DNA of 36,964 bases from Saccoglossus kowalevskii. Its lineage: Eukaryota; Hemichordata; Enteropneusta; Harrimaniidae. Position 1 is the first letter of the stretch; each line of letters opens with the position of its first letter. Below the pieces are notes generated by a model. It searched no databases, had not been told where the DNA came from, and worked only from the letters and a program-made list of their open reading frames with translations. The position numbers were made by a program, and so were the translations under genes. This document shows positions 11,547 to 24,267 of the stretch, one piece after another. The stretch is from positions 60,414 through 97,377 of the forward strand of contig NW_003142803.1 in NCBI RefSeq assembly GCF_000003605.2, read 5' to 3'.

Positions 11547-11614
<68 letters not shown>
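11546..11614. repeat. (TAA)n microsatellite
   Basis: About 23 uninterrupted TAA units. In the plus frame it gives a poly-isoleucine run, so the open frame spanning it is an artefact. To its right (about 11665-11690) lies a stretch similar to the 3' untranslated part of the retrotransposon at 36.6 kb, so the repeat might be the ATT-rich tail of a minus-strand element. Confidence 0.95.
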
Positions 11615-12586
11615 TGCGTTCATATCAGGATTATTACTGAAATGCGATGCGATGTGATATAGGTACCAAAAAGAGCTAACAAAACATTACATTCATTAGT
11701 AATTACTGTGGCTCAATGAGGCGTGCCCTTTGCTTACCGTGGCAAGGCGCTTTGTCGTGAGTGCGAGTTCGTAATATGCCTCATATCCTAATAATTTAGT
11801 AAAGAAAATTCGTAAAATATTTATCTAGGTGAAACACAATTCAGTAATATTGCATGTGTGGCCGACGATGACCTTATTTTGAGGCAGATTAATTCGATGT
11901 TTTCTTTTCAGATATTCGAACATTTTTGTTTTCTTAGTTTATAGCTAATTGTAAAATGCTTTGTTTCTTCTATCTATTTAGATCACATGTTACCATGAAA
12001 TGACTTCATTCTCTGGCATTTTCATTACAAAATAAACACTTTCTAACTGATATAACTGTATTATTAAAATATCCCCCGGTTTATACTTATAATGTATGGA
12101 AAGCTATTATTAATTATGTCTTGTAGCGTATTTTAAAAGAAAATGACCTCAAAAATAATCCTGAGATCAACTGCACGGTTATAATAATAGTGATTCCAAT
12201 TTCAACACTATAAAACGTACTAATAGGGTGTCGTGAAAGTTCAAACAATATCGACCTTTAATTATTTGTCTTTAACGAGATTTTTGTTACTTCAGAAAAT
12301 ATACCATACGGCACATGAAGTCATTAAGGACCATCCGACCGGTAAAAATGTAATTATTTTTTTTTCCTTTTTACGGCCCGTTGATTAATGAATCGCTTAG
12401 ACAGCGTATTGTGGTGCGTATGTGTGCGTTACAGGCAAATTTCCACTTTTACATCCCTCTCCCGGCGTAAGAAATGGCAATGATTGGCAAATAATAGTGA
12501 GATTCGTGTTTTCAGAATTGGAAAAAAAAGTATTTGCATACGAATAAGCTCAACTCTTAACATGCATAGATTCTAAAGTTGAGCAA
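11615..12586. other. Unassigned AT-rich DNA
   Basis: Only the possible retrotransposon-derived motif near 11665-11690 stands out. No frame, RNA gene or further repeat could be supported. Confidence 0.35.
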
Positions 12587-12760
12587 TTACACTGAATTAC
12601 ACAGAAGCGTGCTTATATTTCTAGCTAAGATATATACGTTAGCCGTATAAGCTATAATCTGCCCGACGCGAGGAGTAATTACAACGTCTTCATGGTAGCG
12701 GAGATTAATGTGTAAAATAAGAGTTTTCACAAGCCAAGCTGACCTTACTTCTGCGCCGTC
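12587..12760 (-). CDS. Candidate exon of unknown protein
   Basis: On the minus strand a T-rich tract ends in TTGTTACAG (AG at 12762-12761). It is followed by 57 open codons beginning DGAEVRSAWLVKTL, then VVITPRVGQIIAYTA, to a TAA at 12589-12587. The DNA is more CpG-rich than its surroundings. No domain is recognised, and a consensus donor (GAA|GTAAGG) just inside the left part offers another reading with a tiny exon. Chance remains the main alternative. Confidence 0.18.
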   Translation of the reverse strand, partial: DGAEVRSAWLVKTLILHINLRYHEDVVITPRVGQIIAYTANVYILARNISTLLCNSV

Positions 12761-12799
12761 CTGTAACAACAAACGAAATGATGTAATGCAGCGGAACAT

Positions 12800-15087
12800 G
12801 TCATACGCGTCTGAAATCCGAAAATAGTCAATTATATTTGTACCGTGATATATTCCAACTTTTTCAGAGATTCCTTTCAGTCAATCTGGCTCGATCTCGT
12901 TGTGTGTTTTCATTAGACGTGCTAGGTAGATGTACAGGGTTTGGCATGAGTAGCGCTACAATATATTAACACTGATATAAGTCAATAAAGTCGGAATGAA
13001 TGCAGAAGGGGTCCAGTTCTTAACTGGCTGCGTAGCAATTCCACCCCAAATAAAAGTGATTACCCCGGGGTACAGTCTCAGCTGCGTAGTTCACCTGAAT
13101 TGACTGATGTAATGCCAATGACGCCTTGATCTCTCCACCAGTGTATTTTAACGTAAAAGTAAAGTGGATTCTGCATTGTGCTCATATTTAAAATATTTAA
13201 TTCAATTTCATATTTGACCTTACTAATTTCGTTGTAGTCACTGTGTGTCAATGGCCAAGTTATTTTCCACTGCCGCACAATTCACGATAGAGAATGAAAC
13301 GTGCACAAACACGGGCACGAACTATTGTCATACATACACCAAGAAACTTGCGTGCTCAAACTTGTTTTTTGCGTGTGTGTTGAGTACCTCGAGATACGGG
13401 GATTTACATGTTCATATAAGCAGTAACTTAAATTGCATTATTCTGATGTTTCGATAGAATAATGATTATTATTTTTTTTATAGATGACCCTGGCTTTAGT
13501 TAATCCCATTTTGTATTCATCGAATTAGGCTAAATTAAAATGCAGTACATAACATTTGAATTACCAGAATCCCATCAAACCTAAAATCCTATTAAATTGA
13601 TCAACAGTCAGGTTAAAAAAACAACTTATCATAGTAAAAAATATATATTATTTGTAATCTCTGGATTGTATCGCGTATCTTTTGTGCATGTCTATTTTGT
13701 TAATTTTAAGAATGCTGATTATTAGTTGTCAATTTTCTCATTCCATACTTGTTCCAGTATAGTATTCAGTTTGTTTCAGACGTTTTAAGGCATATTGTAA
13801 ATTTGTTTAGACGTATGTTTTTATGCAACAACTCATTGCTCAACATATCGTAGCATATAATATCGATAAAGACACAGTATGTATATCCCAGGAGTTTGAC
13901 AAAATATTCAGACCTAAAAATAGTATTACTCTACTACTATTTACGAATTCCAATGTGGATTACAGTTGAAAGCCATGCGTGTTCCATTCAATTACTAGTT
14001 GGCATGGTGATGTGAGGTATTGAAAATGATACTGAAAAAACAAGTTGCATCTGCAGGAACCTGTCAATGTGTTTGCCGGAGATATCGCTGGTGTAGACAT
14101 TTGATAAACGCCGTTATGCAACTGTTGAATCGTCGTAGCAAACACTCGAGTGGCAAAATCGATAGCTTTGGTAATGGGATATTGCATTTCCGTCCTAGAC
14201 AAGTAATAATACATATTCGTTTGTTTTCATATTACTTCAATACTGAGCAAATACACACACGGAGAGTTGATAACACTTTGGTTTTATTAACAACAACAAC
14301 AACACTGTATCAAGTCAGGTTTCACTGCTAGATATTATAGATCCAAATAAGATATTTCATCATTTTAAACGATAGATGCATCACTCGATAGCTAGCAAAT
14401 ATTTAAGTGAAATCGTTGTTGTGACAAATTTCAGTCTAGGAATACAATGTATTATATAGAAGGATGCATTGGTTGGAAATTAAACATCCGGGACACCAGA
14501 AATCTCAAAAGTGTTTTATTGTTGGCGTGTATAAAACCAGATTTCACAAGTAGACCCGGGTAACCCATTCTCAATCCATTTTGATTACATGGGTTTGGAT
14601 AGTAATGGCTCTAAAAACATCATGATAGCACAATTATAGAAAGATTCGTTTTACATGTACATCGCTGGCATATTCGGATGCGGCATTATTTCAACAGATA
14701 CATTACATATATAAAATTCCAAACTTGTTAAAAGAAAAAAAAACAAAACGACTTTTGAAAGTGTATTCCACGCCACGTCTCTTGATCCAACATATTAGTT
14801 CACCTTCCCATCCGATAAATTGCAGTCTGATTTGTTTTTTTGCCTTTCGGACATATACCTAAGTCGTAATATTATTTTAACCGTAACTACATTTGATATA
14901 TGTTTCGAGACAACATACGTCTGCTGAGAAGGGTCATTTTAATATCGAAAAAGAAGAACGTTAGTCGAACCAGAATGACATAAAACGATAGTTACCATCA
15001 CAACGCGTACGAGTCAGTCAATGTAATCAAGACACGAAATTAAAACAGGTACACCAAGAAATTCGTTGCTCCTGTTTCTAATCAATG
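12800..15087. other. Unassigned DNA; both strands open near 14.0-14.3 kb
   Basis: At 13960-14331 both strands are open for 84-103 codons over sequence richer in G and C than average. The frames have no recognisable domain and no clean splice borders, so no gene is called. A 12-bp palindrome TACCCCGGGGTA lies at 13063-13074. Nothing else is supported. Confidence 0.35.
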
Positions 15088-15105
15088 AACAGTGACGTCA
15101 CTGTT
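15088..15105. promoter_or_regulatory. 18-bp perfect palindrome centred on a cAMP response element
   Basis: AACAGTGACGTCACTGTT is a perfect palindrome whose centre TGACGTCA is the full CREB/ATF site. The outer bases extend imperfectly (AATGAAC ... GTTCATT). Two other full TGACGTCA sites lie at about 26614 and 27402. Binding by bZIP dimers is plausible from the sequence; regulation of any gene is not shown. Confidence 0.35.
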
Positions 15106-15276
15106 TGTTCATTTTTCTAAAGCTGATTTGTTCGTTACTATTTCACGGACCGTTCCCCTCATATTCCACAATGACCTCATTAATACGTTATAAATATGGT
15201 TTCTTAATATTCCATCGGAATTCAATTTCTCGATTCATCGTAATCGGTTAACGACTTCGCCTATTTGTCGACTGGG

Positions 15277-15299
15277 AAAATAAATAAATAAATAAATAA
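15277..15299. repeat. (TAAA)n short microsatellite
   Basis: About five AAAT/TAAA units. No retrotransposon coding remnant is recognisable to the left, so its origin is open. Confidence 0.85.
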
Positions 15300-15730
15300 T
15301 GCAAACATTAATTTCCTTGCCTGGTTGGCTTTGGTACATTTCCTCGATCTGTCATGAAGTAGTATCACGAACCTCTCAATCAAACACACTGTAACTTTCA
15401 TAACATGCATAAATATTTTCTGCTATATATTTTCGTTGATAGTGATAAATCAAAGTCGCGCATAAGATACAATACTTCAACATGATGCAGCTATTGTAAC
15501 AGTTCAGTGAACTCTAAATTACGTCATCACACATGCTTACACGTTGAATCATGTTTTTTACATAATGGCGACGTAGTACATGTTGCTACCAATAATTGCT
15601 GCACAATTTTACTTTCACCGCAAACGGTTGAAATAGTTGCGTCAAAGCCCAAGCCACAAATCAATATTGTAATTTGTCAGGCATCCAGTAGAGAAAGTTA
15701 CCAACGATTGCTCTGAAACGTACCAGGTGC
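15300..15730. other. Unassigned DNA with a 69-codon plus frame
   Basis: A plus frame at 15507-15716 reads like coding DNA in places (HNGDVVHVATNNCCTILL) and stops just before a pentanucleotide repeat. It could be the 3' end of an unrecognised retroelement whose tail is the following repeat, but no diagnostic motif is present. Confidence 0.3.
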
Positions 15731-15793
15731 ATTTGATTTGATTTGATTTGATTTGATTTGATTTGGTTTGATTTGATTTGATTTGATTTGATT
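15731..15793. repeat. (ATTTG)n microsatellite
   Basis: About twelve ATTTG units with one variant unit (GTTTG) at about two-thirds of the way. It is otherwise uninterrupted. Confidence 0.95.
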
Positions 15794-17452
15794 AAAATAC
15801 ACACTTTTCGTGTTATTACGAAGCCTATTCAAGTATAACATACACTCAGCTTTGAACAGAGATATAACAAATCACAGGTGGAATTAGAAATTGTTAATAT
15901 GCCTTAGTCCAAATTTTCGTAGCAATGGAATTCACTATTCTCAGGCTCATCAATGTAAACCAAACAAATTATTTTTTAATGTGTGCGCAAGCAAATCACA
16001 TAGTAATCAAACCCGTACCGCGCCACCAATCGCTATCACAGTTTATTCTATGGTCATTATATTGAAAGGCAATAACATAATGCTTCATAACTATATAGGT
16101 ATTTCGCATAACTAAGGAAAATTTCCCGCAATCCATCCATTGTTTAGTAATGTTAAACTTGTCAAAGGAAAAGAAAGTTGAATATCTAGTATGTTACTTG
16201 CTATGAATAGCTACAACTAAACGACAATCAGAGGAATGCAAACTTATACAAGATTGTTGTCAATATTCATAAAAATAATCAGATCCATAATTTCGGTCTG
16301 AGTGGTAAGCTCTAGTCGAGATAACATTGTCCATTTTTCCTTTAAGTTATATTTCAAACATACATAATACTGCTACTTTATACTGTTCACCTTAATGTCT
16401 GACCAGAGTTTCATTTAAAACACATGTGTGTTAAGTTTGAATGCGCTAGATAAACAGTTTTATCGCGTTTTAGTGTTGTTATACATTCTGTATCATTGGT
16501 TAGACCTGAGTTATTCGACATTGAACTAGACAAAGAAAAAACTAGAACGGTTATTGGGTGAAGTACGGTGTTTTGTTTTTATGGTAGTGAGAGGACAAAA
16601 AATCTTTTAATATATTGTTTTCAATTGTTATTTTTTACTTATATGAATCACTGTTTAATGTGTTTTATCAGATGAACTTTAATCACAATTTATTTGTAAA
16701 CAGTCAGTGAATGCTATAGAACAATAATGGTTCAAAGTTGACAATGAATTATTCCAAGGTTAACATATTTACAAAACAATGGATACTAAAATGTCACTGG
16801 TTCACTTATTTGTATCTTTTGGTATAAAATTATTTTTTTAACAACACTGGCCAATAAATAATAGTTGCCAATGCGCCAATGTTTCAAATTTACGCCGATG
16901 ATTCACAAGGCAATGAAAAATGTTACTGTAGCCTGATTTAAAAATATGTCAAGGAATAACAGCCCACCATGAGTGTCTAGTAGTAGTGATGTACTGGACT
17001 GGAAAACTCTGTAAACGCTTGAAAAATAGATTCTTGACACATTCGGAACTCATATACATAGACTTTACATAAAGTTTGTATTATAAATTAATTTTAGCTG
17101 AAAATACTGCAGCGTTGTCTTGAAATTGCGGGTACAGTCATTTTGATTCGGCAATTATTCTGTCACTTACCGCTTATGTAAACAAATGGCTGCCTAGTCT
17201 GTTTAAAATTGTTGAAGGTTTGAGTAAAATAACAGACAAACAATTCTTTATTCAAAAATGTCATAGCACTCCCGCTACCTTTACGATTTTCTTAATATGA
17301 AGGAAATTGATACGGCAACACTGCCATTGAAACTTCGTCTACCCAATCGTTATGACTGTAAGCGTTCTACGCGCGTAACGTCCACAATGATCGCCAATAA
17401 CGCGGACACTGTAAATAGAAGATTTGTGAGAAAATCATTAAATTCATTTTGA
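15794..17452. other. Unassigned AT-rich DNA
   Basis: Only short chance frames (for example 15891-16115) are seen. A consensus minus-strand donor (G|GTAAGT) near 17168 has a possible acceptor only 28 bases upstream, too little to call an exon. Confidence 0.35.
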
Positions 17453-17752
17453 TAAAACGCGGTAGTCGTCGGGCTGCGCATGTGCGAGATATATGGGTCT
17501 CATATAAACAAAGATGGCGACTTTGAATGTTGCGCAGATCAACGAGTACGAACTAAGACGTTTCCAAGCTTTAATTTAAGTAATTTTAATGTTATTGGAA
17601 GGCATCGAAGGATTAACCGGCAGTAATCAGTGCAAGTCGCGCCCAGGTCAAACCTCATACTTGTGATTTACATTTGAAGAGCGCATTGGATTGTGGGAAA
17701 ATCAATGTTTATCAACACAAATGTGGCGCAGCGCGACGACTACCGCGTTTTA
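17453..17752. mobile_element. MITE-like element with CpG-rich terminal inverted repeats
   Basis: The left end (17455-17485) reads AAACGCGGTAGTCGTCG and onwards. The right end (17720-17750) is its reverse complement with only one mismatch over the first 22 bases. Both ends are flanked by TA (17453-17454 and 17751-17752), as expected of a Tc1/mariner-type insertion at a TA target. The about 300-bp body has no transposase frame, only a 62-codon frame that starts near the right end and runs on beyond it. It is therefore a non-autonomous element. A related left end is present at 9384, which supports a repeat family. Confidence 0.6.
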
Positions 17753-20700
17753 AGAAAATATTGTTCATTTCCCAATTCACCTGTGAATTTACAATCAACC
17801 ATACCAATTAACCATCCCAAGTACAAACTGTTGTTTGTATCACAAAATAATAATACTGCCAGCCTAGGTATCATGTTTTAATGCTACCCAAAACATAGAT
17901 CTCGTCACCCCTCAATAACAACATTATTCAAATACGCCCAATGTATTAATCAACCATAATAAGTTAGTAATCACGTATTTTTTGTATTTTGTAAATGATG
18001 CCCGAAATCTTCAATATCACTTGCCTGGCGTCGAGTAGATAATGGCTTACTAATTATGCCACTAGAACGCTACTCAGTTTATAATGACTCAAGTCTATCA
18101 TTCACAAACGGTTAGATTAGCTTGCTATGAACTTTATTGTGGTTGTGTGTTGTCTTTAAAACGTCATAGCAGACAGCAATGACGTGTATTGTCTGAAAAT
18201 ATCGGATGGACAGGTTGTTTCAAATATGTAGGGAGATGGCTGGTGCAGCGCCATTGTTAGTGATCAACACTAAAAAGCAATACTACTTACAAAGAATATT
18301 AATCGTTATTCCGCCTAAGCTGAACACACAAATATTCATTTCAGGTATAAAATTAATTTGGTAATTATTGGAGAAATTTGGATTATAGTTTCACGGAAAT
18401 GTCAGTTTGTTTTCAATATATACCAGTTTGTTTGGAAAAAAAGATCACCCCCTTCGCAATGCCATTATAGATAGCACATAACAATTCGCCTTGCGGTTTT
18501 AAAGAAGATAGCCCCACTGGCGACGTTCTATCATTAATCTGACGAGCTCTGCCCTGCCGGCAAACAAACGTATGGATCTTACCCAGAGACAAGTTGGACA
18601 ATGAGTTTTTTTTCCGTGGAGTGATGTGGATAAGACGTTATCCGTCTGCTAATCGTTATATTAGAAAACCCTAAAGTCGAAGCCTTGAATGTGACTACTA
18701 ATTACTCTCAATGTCACCGTAGATTAAATTATAATTACGTCGAAGAAAACTTTAATTATCCGGATGGCTGCGCCGTATAAGAGATTCTCTCTTGGAAGGG
18801 TGCTTTGGTGCGTGTTGTCATGGAACGGAAAATACTAAACATCATCAGTCTATACTTAATCTGCTTTTTACGCGGGGGTCAAATCACTCTTGTAAACCAT
18901 TCCCTTATATATAACGATATAAGACGACTATTCGCGATGAAAGGGCATCAGCAACAACATTCAAACAGAATACGCCGCGTAAATAAACACAATGAACTTG
19001 ATTGGACAGAACAACACATCATCATACATCACCGTCTGCTACGTTCTGTATTTTGATTTGAATTGCTTCTAACGATAAACTCATCAATTACAAGTACTTA
19101 CCTATCATTTCAAATGCCATTTTTAAGAATATTTACAATGTTACTAAAAGGGATCCCACGCAATTAGTTTGTATGACAATGTTACAATAATATGTATTCA
19201 GCTATTATCGCAAAGGACAGGGTCGTATTTACGCAGTCCGTTAAAAATACGCAACAAGCACGGAGTCTGTCGAAGAACATGTAATTATTTTGCTGCGATG
19301 TCCACATGGAATTGTGTAAAACGCAACTACCCATAGACGCATGGATTTTATTCGGTTATAGTTTCGGTTAATTTCCTTTCCGAATAATGCCCAGAAGTAG
19401 ATTACTCACGCTTGACTGTCGAACGAATCTCAAATCCGTCAAGTCTCTATGTGGTTTAGCGTCTTGGAATTACTTCATTAACCTGCAATTCAGTTACCAA
19501 ATGTCAGAAGTCAAATTAGTCACTCGTACGATTATCGCGAATAGGGGACATTGTGAATACAAACTAAGTAACAAGTGCTGGAATTATGTTGTTATCCACT
19601 GGGCCCCTTTGTGGTGATGGTAATTCGATTATCACAACCTACCTATTACATTTCTTGTCTTTATTTTTTCACATTGCGAAAATCGTTAATACAATTAGAC
19701 ACAATATATACACAAAACATCGACAACCATTTGACAGCTTTCTATTACATAATTATTTATAATTCATAATTTAATGGAAGTTAACTAAATTTCTAAATTA
19801 TTGATTTGTCTTGTAAGTCACTTCACAAAGTACCACCGACCACTTGTTAAGATGGGCAAAACCTGCAATACCATGCCTTGTACATGTACACCAGAAAACA
19901 CGTTTCGATAAATACGTTATCTAATATTTCTATTCCTTTCTATTGAACTATGGCTTATGTATAGTGCGAATTGCCCGATACTTGTCACTGTTGTGGATGG
20001 TGATGGTGGTAGCTGATAATGACGACAGTTTCATATGAATTCCATGGCATCGCGAAGACTTGGCGGACCCCCCTAATGTTTTTCCTCAACTGGTTATCTG
20101 AAGACCGTAGGTGGATAAAAAAAACGGCTTGGTTTGAATCGAAAATACAAAGGTATATTATGGTAAACAATAATAATCTATCTAACAGAACGTATAAATT
20201 ATATCGAATTCACAAACTCTGAAAACAACTACCGTCAACAAATATACCCCTGCAACATTCATCGCATCACAAATGCGTTTTTATCCCAGCCGTTAAAACA
20301 GAACACTTTCAGACATCTGCTTTACAAACGATTTCATGATATAAGAGTCAGAAAACCTAACCCCAATATGTAATTTCCTGCAGCGTGCATACTATACATT
20401 CTATTCATTGGTCCTTAAAATAGTTTCTATAATATAAGTGATAAATTGCTCATGCGTACGACATTTGAAAAAATATGTTCACTATGTTAACTTCCATATC
20501 ACGTGACAATAAATCCAGATTGATTGCACGTTGTCCCACTCAGCATGTTATTACTTGTTCATTTCACAGATCACGGGCATAAATCAAAATGCACTGTGCC
20601 TAATCCAATAAAGAACAGTGCCCTTTCTGTTATTGTTCAATAAATTTACCAAGGCCAGCAGGTTCATGTGGCCTTTGTGTAAAGAATATTAAACACGCAG

Positions 20701-22059
20701 CTTGGATGAAAAAAAACACGTTATTGTTCATTTGTCATTGAAATGTATCACAGAGAGATTTACAAGTTCTTTAATAACAAGGGATACTATGAGAGGCACC
20801 ATTCAAACAGCATATACTATATTTGCGTGGCATGCACATACACAAACCTCCCAAAACGTGTTCATAACAAAAGTACTTCCACGCCGCAAATAACGCACAA
20901 TATAGTTTTAAATGAAGGCAATATATATTTCGACACTCAATCTGCTTTCCATGTACCCGTTCCAATATATATACGAGAATTCTCAACGTATGTGTCTACG
21001 TCTATACTTTTTTGATATTATTTCAATCGTTCAAATGAGGCCCAAAATGTAGGCAGACAGTTATTTTGTATGTATACATTAGATTTTTTAAAAATATTCA
21101 CACATTATACGCGCGCGCATGGATTACACCGCTATGCAAATTGCAGTACCAGGCGATCCAGGTAATACATAAATGAATAATTCGAATAATACACGGCTCG
21201 CCATGAAACAAACAATTATTTATCAGTGATTGAAAGTTGAATGATCGTGTTTTCAGCTTAATGTGTTTCACATATATGCAGCGAACACAACTAGTGGTCA
21301 GCCCAATCATGAGTGGCCGCAAGCTGAACAGTGAATTCATTAGAATACGTGCCTCTCCTCAAACTTATCAATTCAAATGTATAATACACATGGTTCACAA
21401 TAATATTTACTGAAATAAATTGCATCAGTAGTTCCGACAATACGGTAAGATACCCTGATTTAATTACAATAACTATTTTGAGTAGAACATTATTTCTGGT
21501 ATTAATTTGTAAATTCACATTTGTTTAAATAGATAAATCTGTACGATATATTATAATTGTATGATATCCTTAATATCCCTGGTATTGTCCCCATGACAAC
21601 AGTTCTACGACCAGATAAAACGTTTAAAAATAGTACTTCAGGGAACTCTCCGACAATTATGGTTTCCTTTAGATGAAGAGTGAATACCAGTTGATTGTAC
21701 ATAATATGGTCTAAATTGGTATAAAAAATCTACGTAACAGTTGCAACGGACGCCGAAAGTTAAACATAAATGTTATGTTCCTTGAACTATTAAACCAAAG
21801 ATCGCATATACAGTAATAGAAAACATCAAGTAGTTTGGCTTAGTATTGAATATAAAAAGCGTGACATACGCAAATAAAATAAAAATGAATTGACCAAATG
21901 TGTTTAATTTCATAGAGATCGCAAAAATAAACTTTAAAACAAGAAAAAATAATGAGGTTACGATTAAATAGTGTGGAAAAATGGTTGGTAAGATGACTGG
22001 TCAAATAATACAATATTTAACATACATCATGTGCTCGTGTATAGTCATTAAATATCAGT
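17753..22059. other. Unassigned DNA with scattered short frames
   Basis: Frames of 60-90 codons occur on both strands (18413-18601 minus, 18805-19056 plus, 19387-19617 plus, 20702-21015 both strands, 21098-21702 minus). They overlap each other and lack domains. A minus-strand ATG in a fair context at 19120-19118 is followed after six codons by a strong donor (G|GTAAGT at 19101), so a tiny first exon is conceivable but unproven. No RNA gene or repeat was recognised. Confidence 0.3.
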
Positions 22060-22130
22060 ATGTCAGTATGCGTGCGTGACTCGAACCGGCGCTCGCGTAC
22101 GGCACCAACTCGTCTAGCTACACTTCACAT
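22060..22130 (-). repeat. Degenerate tRNA-like (SINE-head) sequence
   Basis: On the minus strand TAGCTAGACGAGTTGGTG (22120-22103) resembles a polymerase III A box, and GGTTCGAGTCA (22087-22077) is a near-consensus B box. The distance between them is about ten bases shorter than in a tRNA, and the anticodon arm cannot be folded. It is therefore more likely the head of a tRNA-derived SINE or a decayed tRNA than a working tRNA gene. No tail repeat was found. Confidence 0.3.
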
Positions 22131-22456
22131 CATATCGCATCCTCGACTTTCGGGCACCCTCTATGTCTATTAATTAGTGCGTGAATGGACATTGGAACAT
22201 TGTGTATCTATATACTATCGAAACATTTAGCTTTTTGGAATAGTATAATAATTATCTACTACATATCAAGTATATCGGTTTGTGCACCGTTTATCTATTT
22301 ACTACTTTTGTACTCTTGTTTGTACAGACGGATTTTATTATAGACCGAAATAACAATACAGTTTATATATGCAATAACGTTTAGAAAATTAATTAATAAA
22401 CTTCGCAATAGCAAACGACATCTTTATTGCCTGATTAACTTTAGTGTTCATTGGGA

Positions 22457-23072
22457 CAGCCTAAATTTGGTGTTTGCTAAATAACCATGATTTCAATTTA
22501 GTTTCTGATCGCATTACTAACAAGTCAATATTTAGGCAGGCCTATAACACTGTATTGAATGTGACCTTGTTACTATTACATCACAAGTTACATCAGAAGT
22601 GTTAAACATGGCCGACTGTGATATTTCTTATAGTTTTGATTTTACAGTTTAATTTAAATCTGGGTTGGTGTGAACTATCTCAGACTATTTTAGTGGTTCG
22701 TAGACGGAAACTCAATAAAAGTAGAAAGACCTGTCTTATAAATGCCATTGTCGACTTTGCTAATGTCTCAATGTATTGTCATATGTAGCACCGTCTTTGA
22801 GCATTTATTGATTTTGCTACTCTTTCCAGATATCGATCAATGCGTGTCTTATGTTGGTAGTCCCATTCACTATGTGTCTTGTTGCATATGTTAATGTAAT
22901 TTGCATATTTGGTTAAAAGTGGTGACGTATTCATACTGTAATTCAGGCAGGTCTAAATAAAAGATTACAATTACATCCCTTTCCAATCACGACTTATTTA
23001 GGTCTGCCTAAATATTTAGGTTCATGTGTAAACACAAAATTTCGGCCAGCCAAAAATTTAGGTAATCCTAAG
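22457..23072. repeat. Cluster of TTTAGGYnnnCCTAAA-type palindromes
   Basis: Related motifs occur at 22457-22468, 22529-22547, 22941-22960, 22992-23020 and 23055-23071. Examples are TTATTTAGGTCTGCCTAAAT and ATTTAGGCAGGCCTATA. The copies at 22941-22960 and 22993-23012 form an inverted pair about 32 bp apart. They could be relics of terminal inverted repeats of a small DNA element or a cluster of sites for a dimeric DNA-binding protein. Confidence 0.4.
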
Positions 23073-24267
23073 GCGAGCTTTATTCAAAGTGAATTGTTTT
23101 GTTTTTACGAGTTCCATAGATCACATTTGACCGATCTAGTCGGCTTAACTTTGGAACCTTAAATCTTAGCTTCAGGGGTATTTACATATTTTCAATTTAG
23201 ATTCTTACTCAGTGGAAATTTGACAGCTTAGTGTTTATGGACGAATGAATACACCTTGAACGCAAATGAGCGCAAGATCTCACTAAGAGTGAGACAGAGA
23301 CACGAGACTTGTGTTCCTCAAATAGAGAAAATTCCCTTAGTATAACGTATGCGTTGATTGGTTCCCACACTAAAAGCGCCCTCGCTGGTGCGTAATTGAC
23401 AGCCCTTACCTATTAAGTCTAAAAAATGTTTTGTTGCAATTTGTAAGATTTTATGTTGTATCAGTTGCAATCATCTATTAATCTTTTCAATTTCCCGACA
23501 GTCTAAAAAGTGTGAGATCAAGTTTCTTGATTACTGATCGACGCCAAATCCCCACCCGACTGTCAATAGAATAATTGGGTATTTGATTTAAATGCGCGCT
23601 TTATTTTTTAAATGTTTTATTTTTACTCTAAACTATCAAAAACAACATATAATCTGGCTCAATGCTTTGTATACGAATTGTTCATGCTAAGCTGTAACGC
23701 TTGGAGTGACGTAATGAAATTTCTAAAGATAGTTACATTTGAAGCTCGGGCAATCGTTAATTTACGTAAAAGCATTGTAGATAATGTCGATAAGAAAAAC
23801 GATTTAAAAGCAACACTTTCAATGAGACATCTGCAATCATCAATGAGACATCCGAGTCTCATGTAATGATATCTTTCTTGGATATGTTCATGCTGAATAA
23901 TTAATCGTAGGTCTGAACCACGTAAATTACGAATTTGATTTTAGTAATTAATTTAAACTATATTTAGTATACACACTATACCGTGTATATAGTTTGGTTG
24001 TATATGCGTTCGCGTTTTGCACAGTTCGTTCACAGATTAAGCACTTCTCCATTAGATATATTTGTGTGAACTGGAATTACATCATTTCTAGATTGTTTGG
24101 AAGATGATGACGCTATTGTAAGGTATTCCTAGTTTTCAGGAATCTTATCATCCTGTAAAACCATGCGGCGTGTTGTCAGGTGTGCTCAATTGCAACACAA
24201 TGGTATATCCGCATTGTTAGGGCTCACGTGAGATTCACTGAAGGTATTTGCGTCAGAGACGAATAAC
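23073..24267. other. Unassigned DNA
   Basis: An 84-codon plus frame at 23612-23866 is shadowed by an equally long minus frame. The sequence ATCAATGAGACATCC near its end is a short direct repeat of the bases just before it. No gene is supported. Confidence 0.3.

Noticed and set aside
11475-11657. 60-codon plus frame with a poly-isoleucine run
   Set aside because: It is translation of the (TAA)n microsatellite.
19102-19120. Tiny minus-strand first exon (ATG, six codons, GTAAGT donor)
   Set aside because: Consensus donors occur by chance several times in this window and no following exon can be paired with it.
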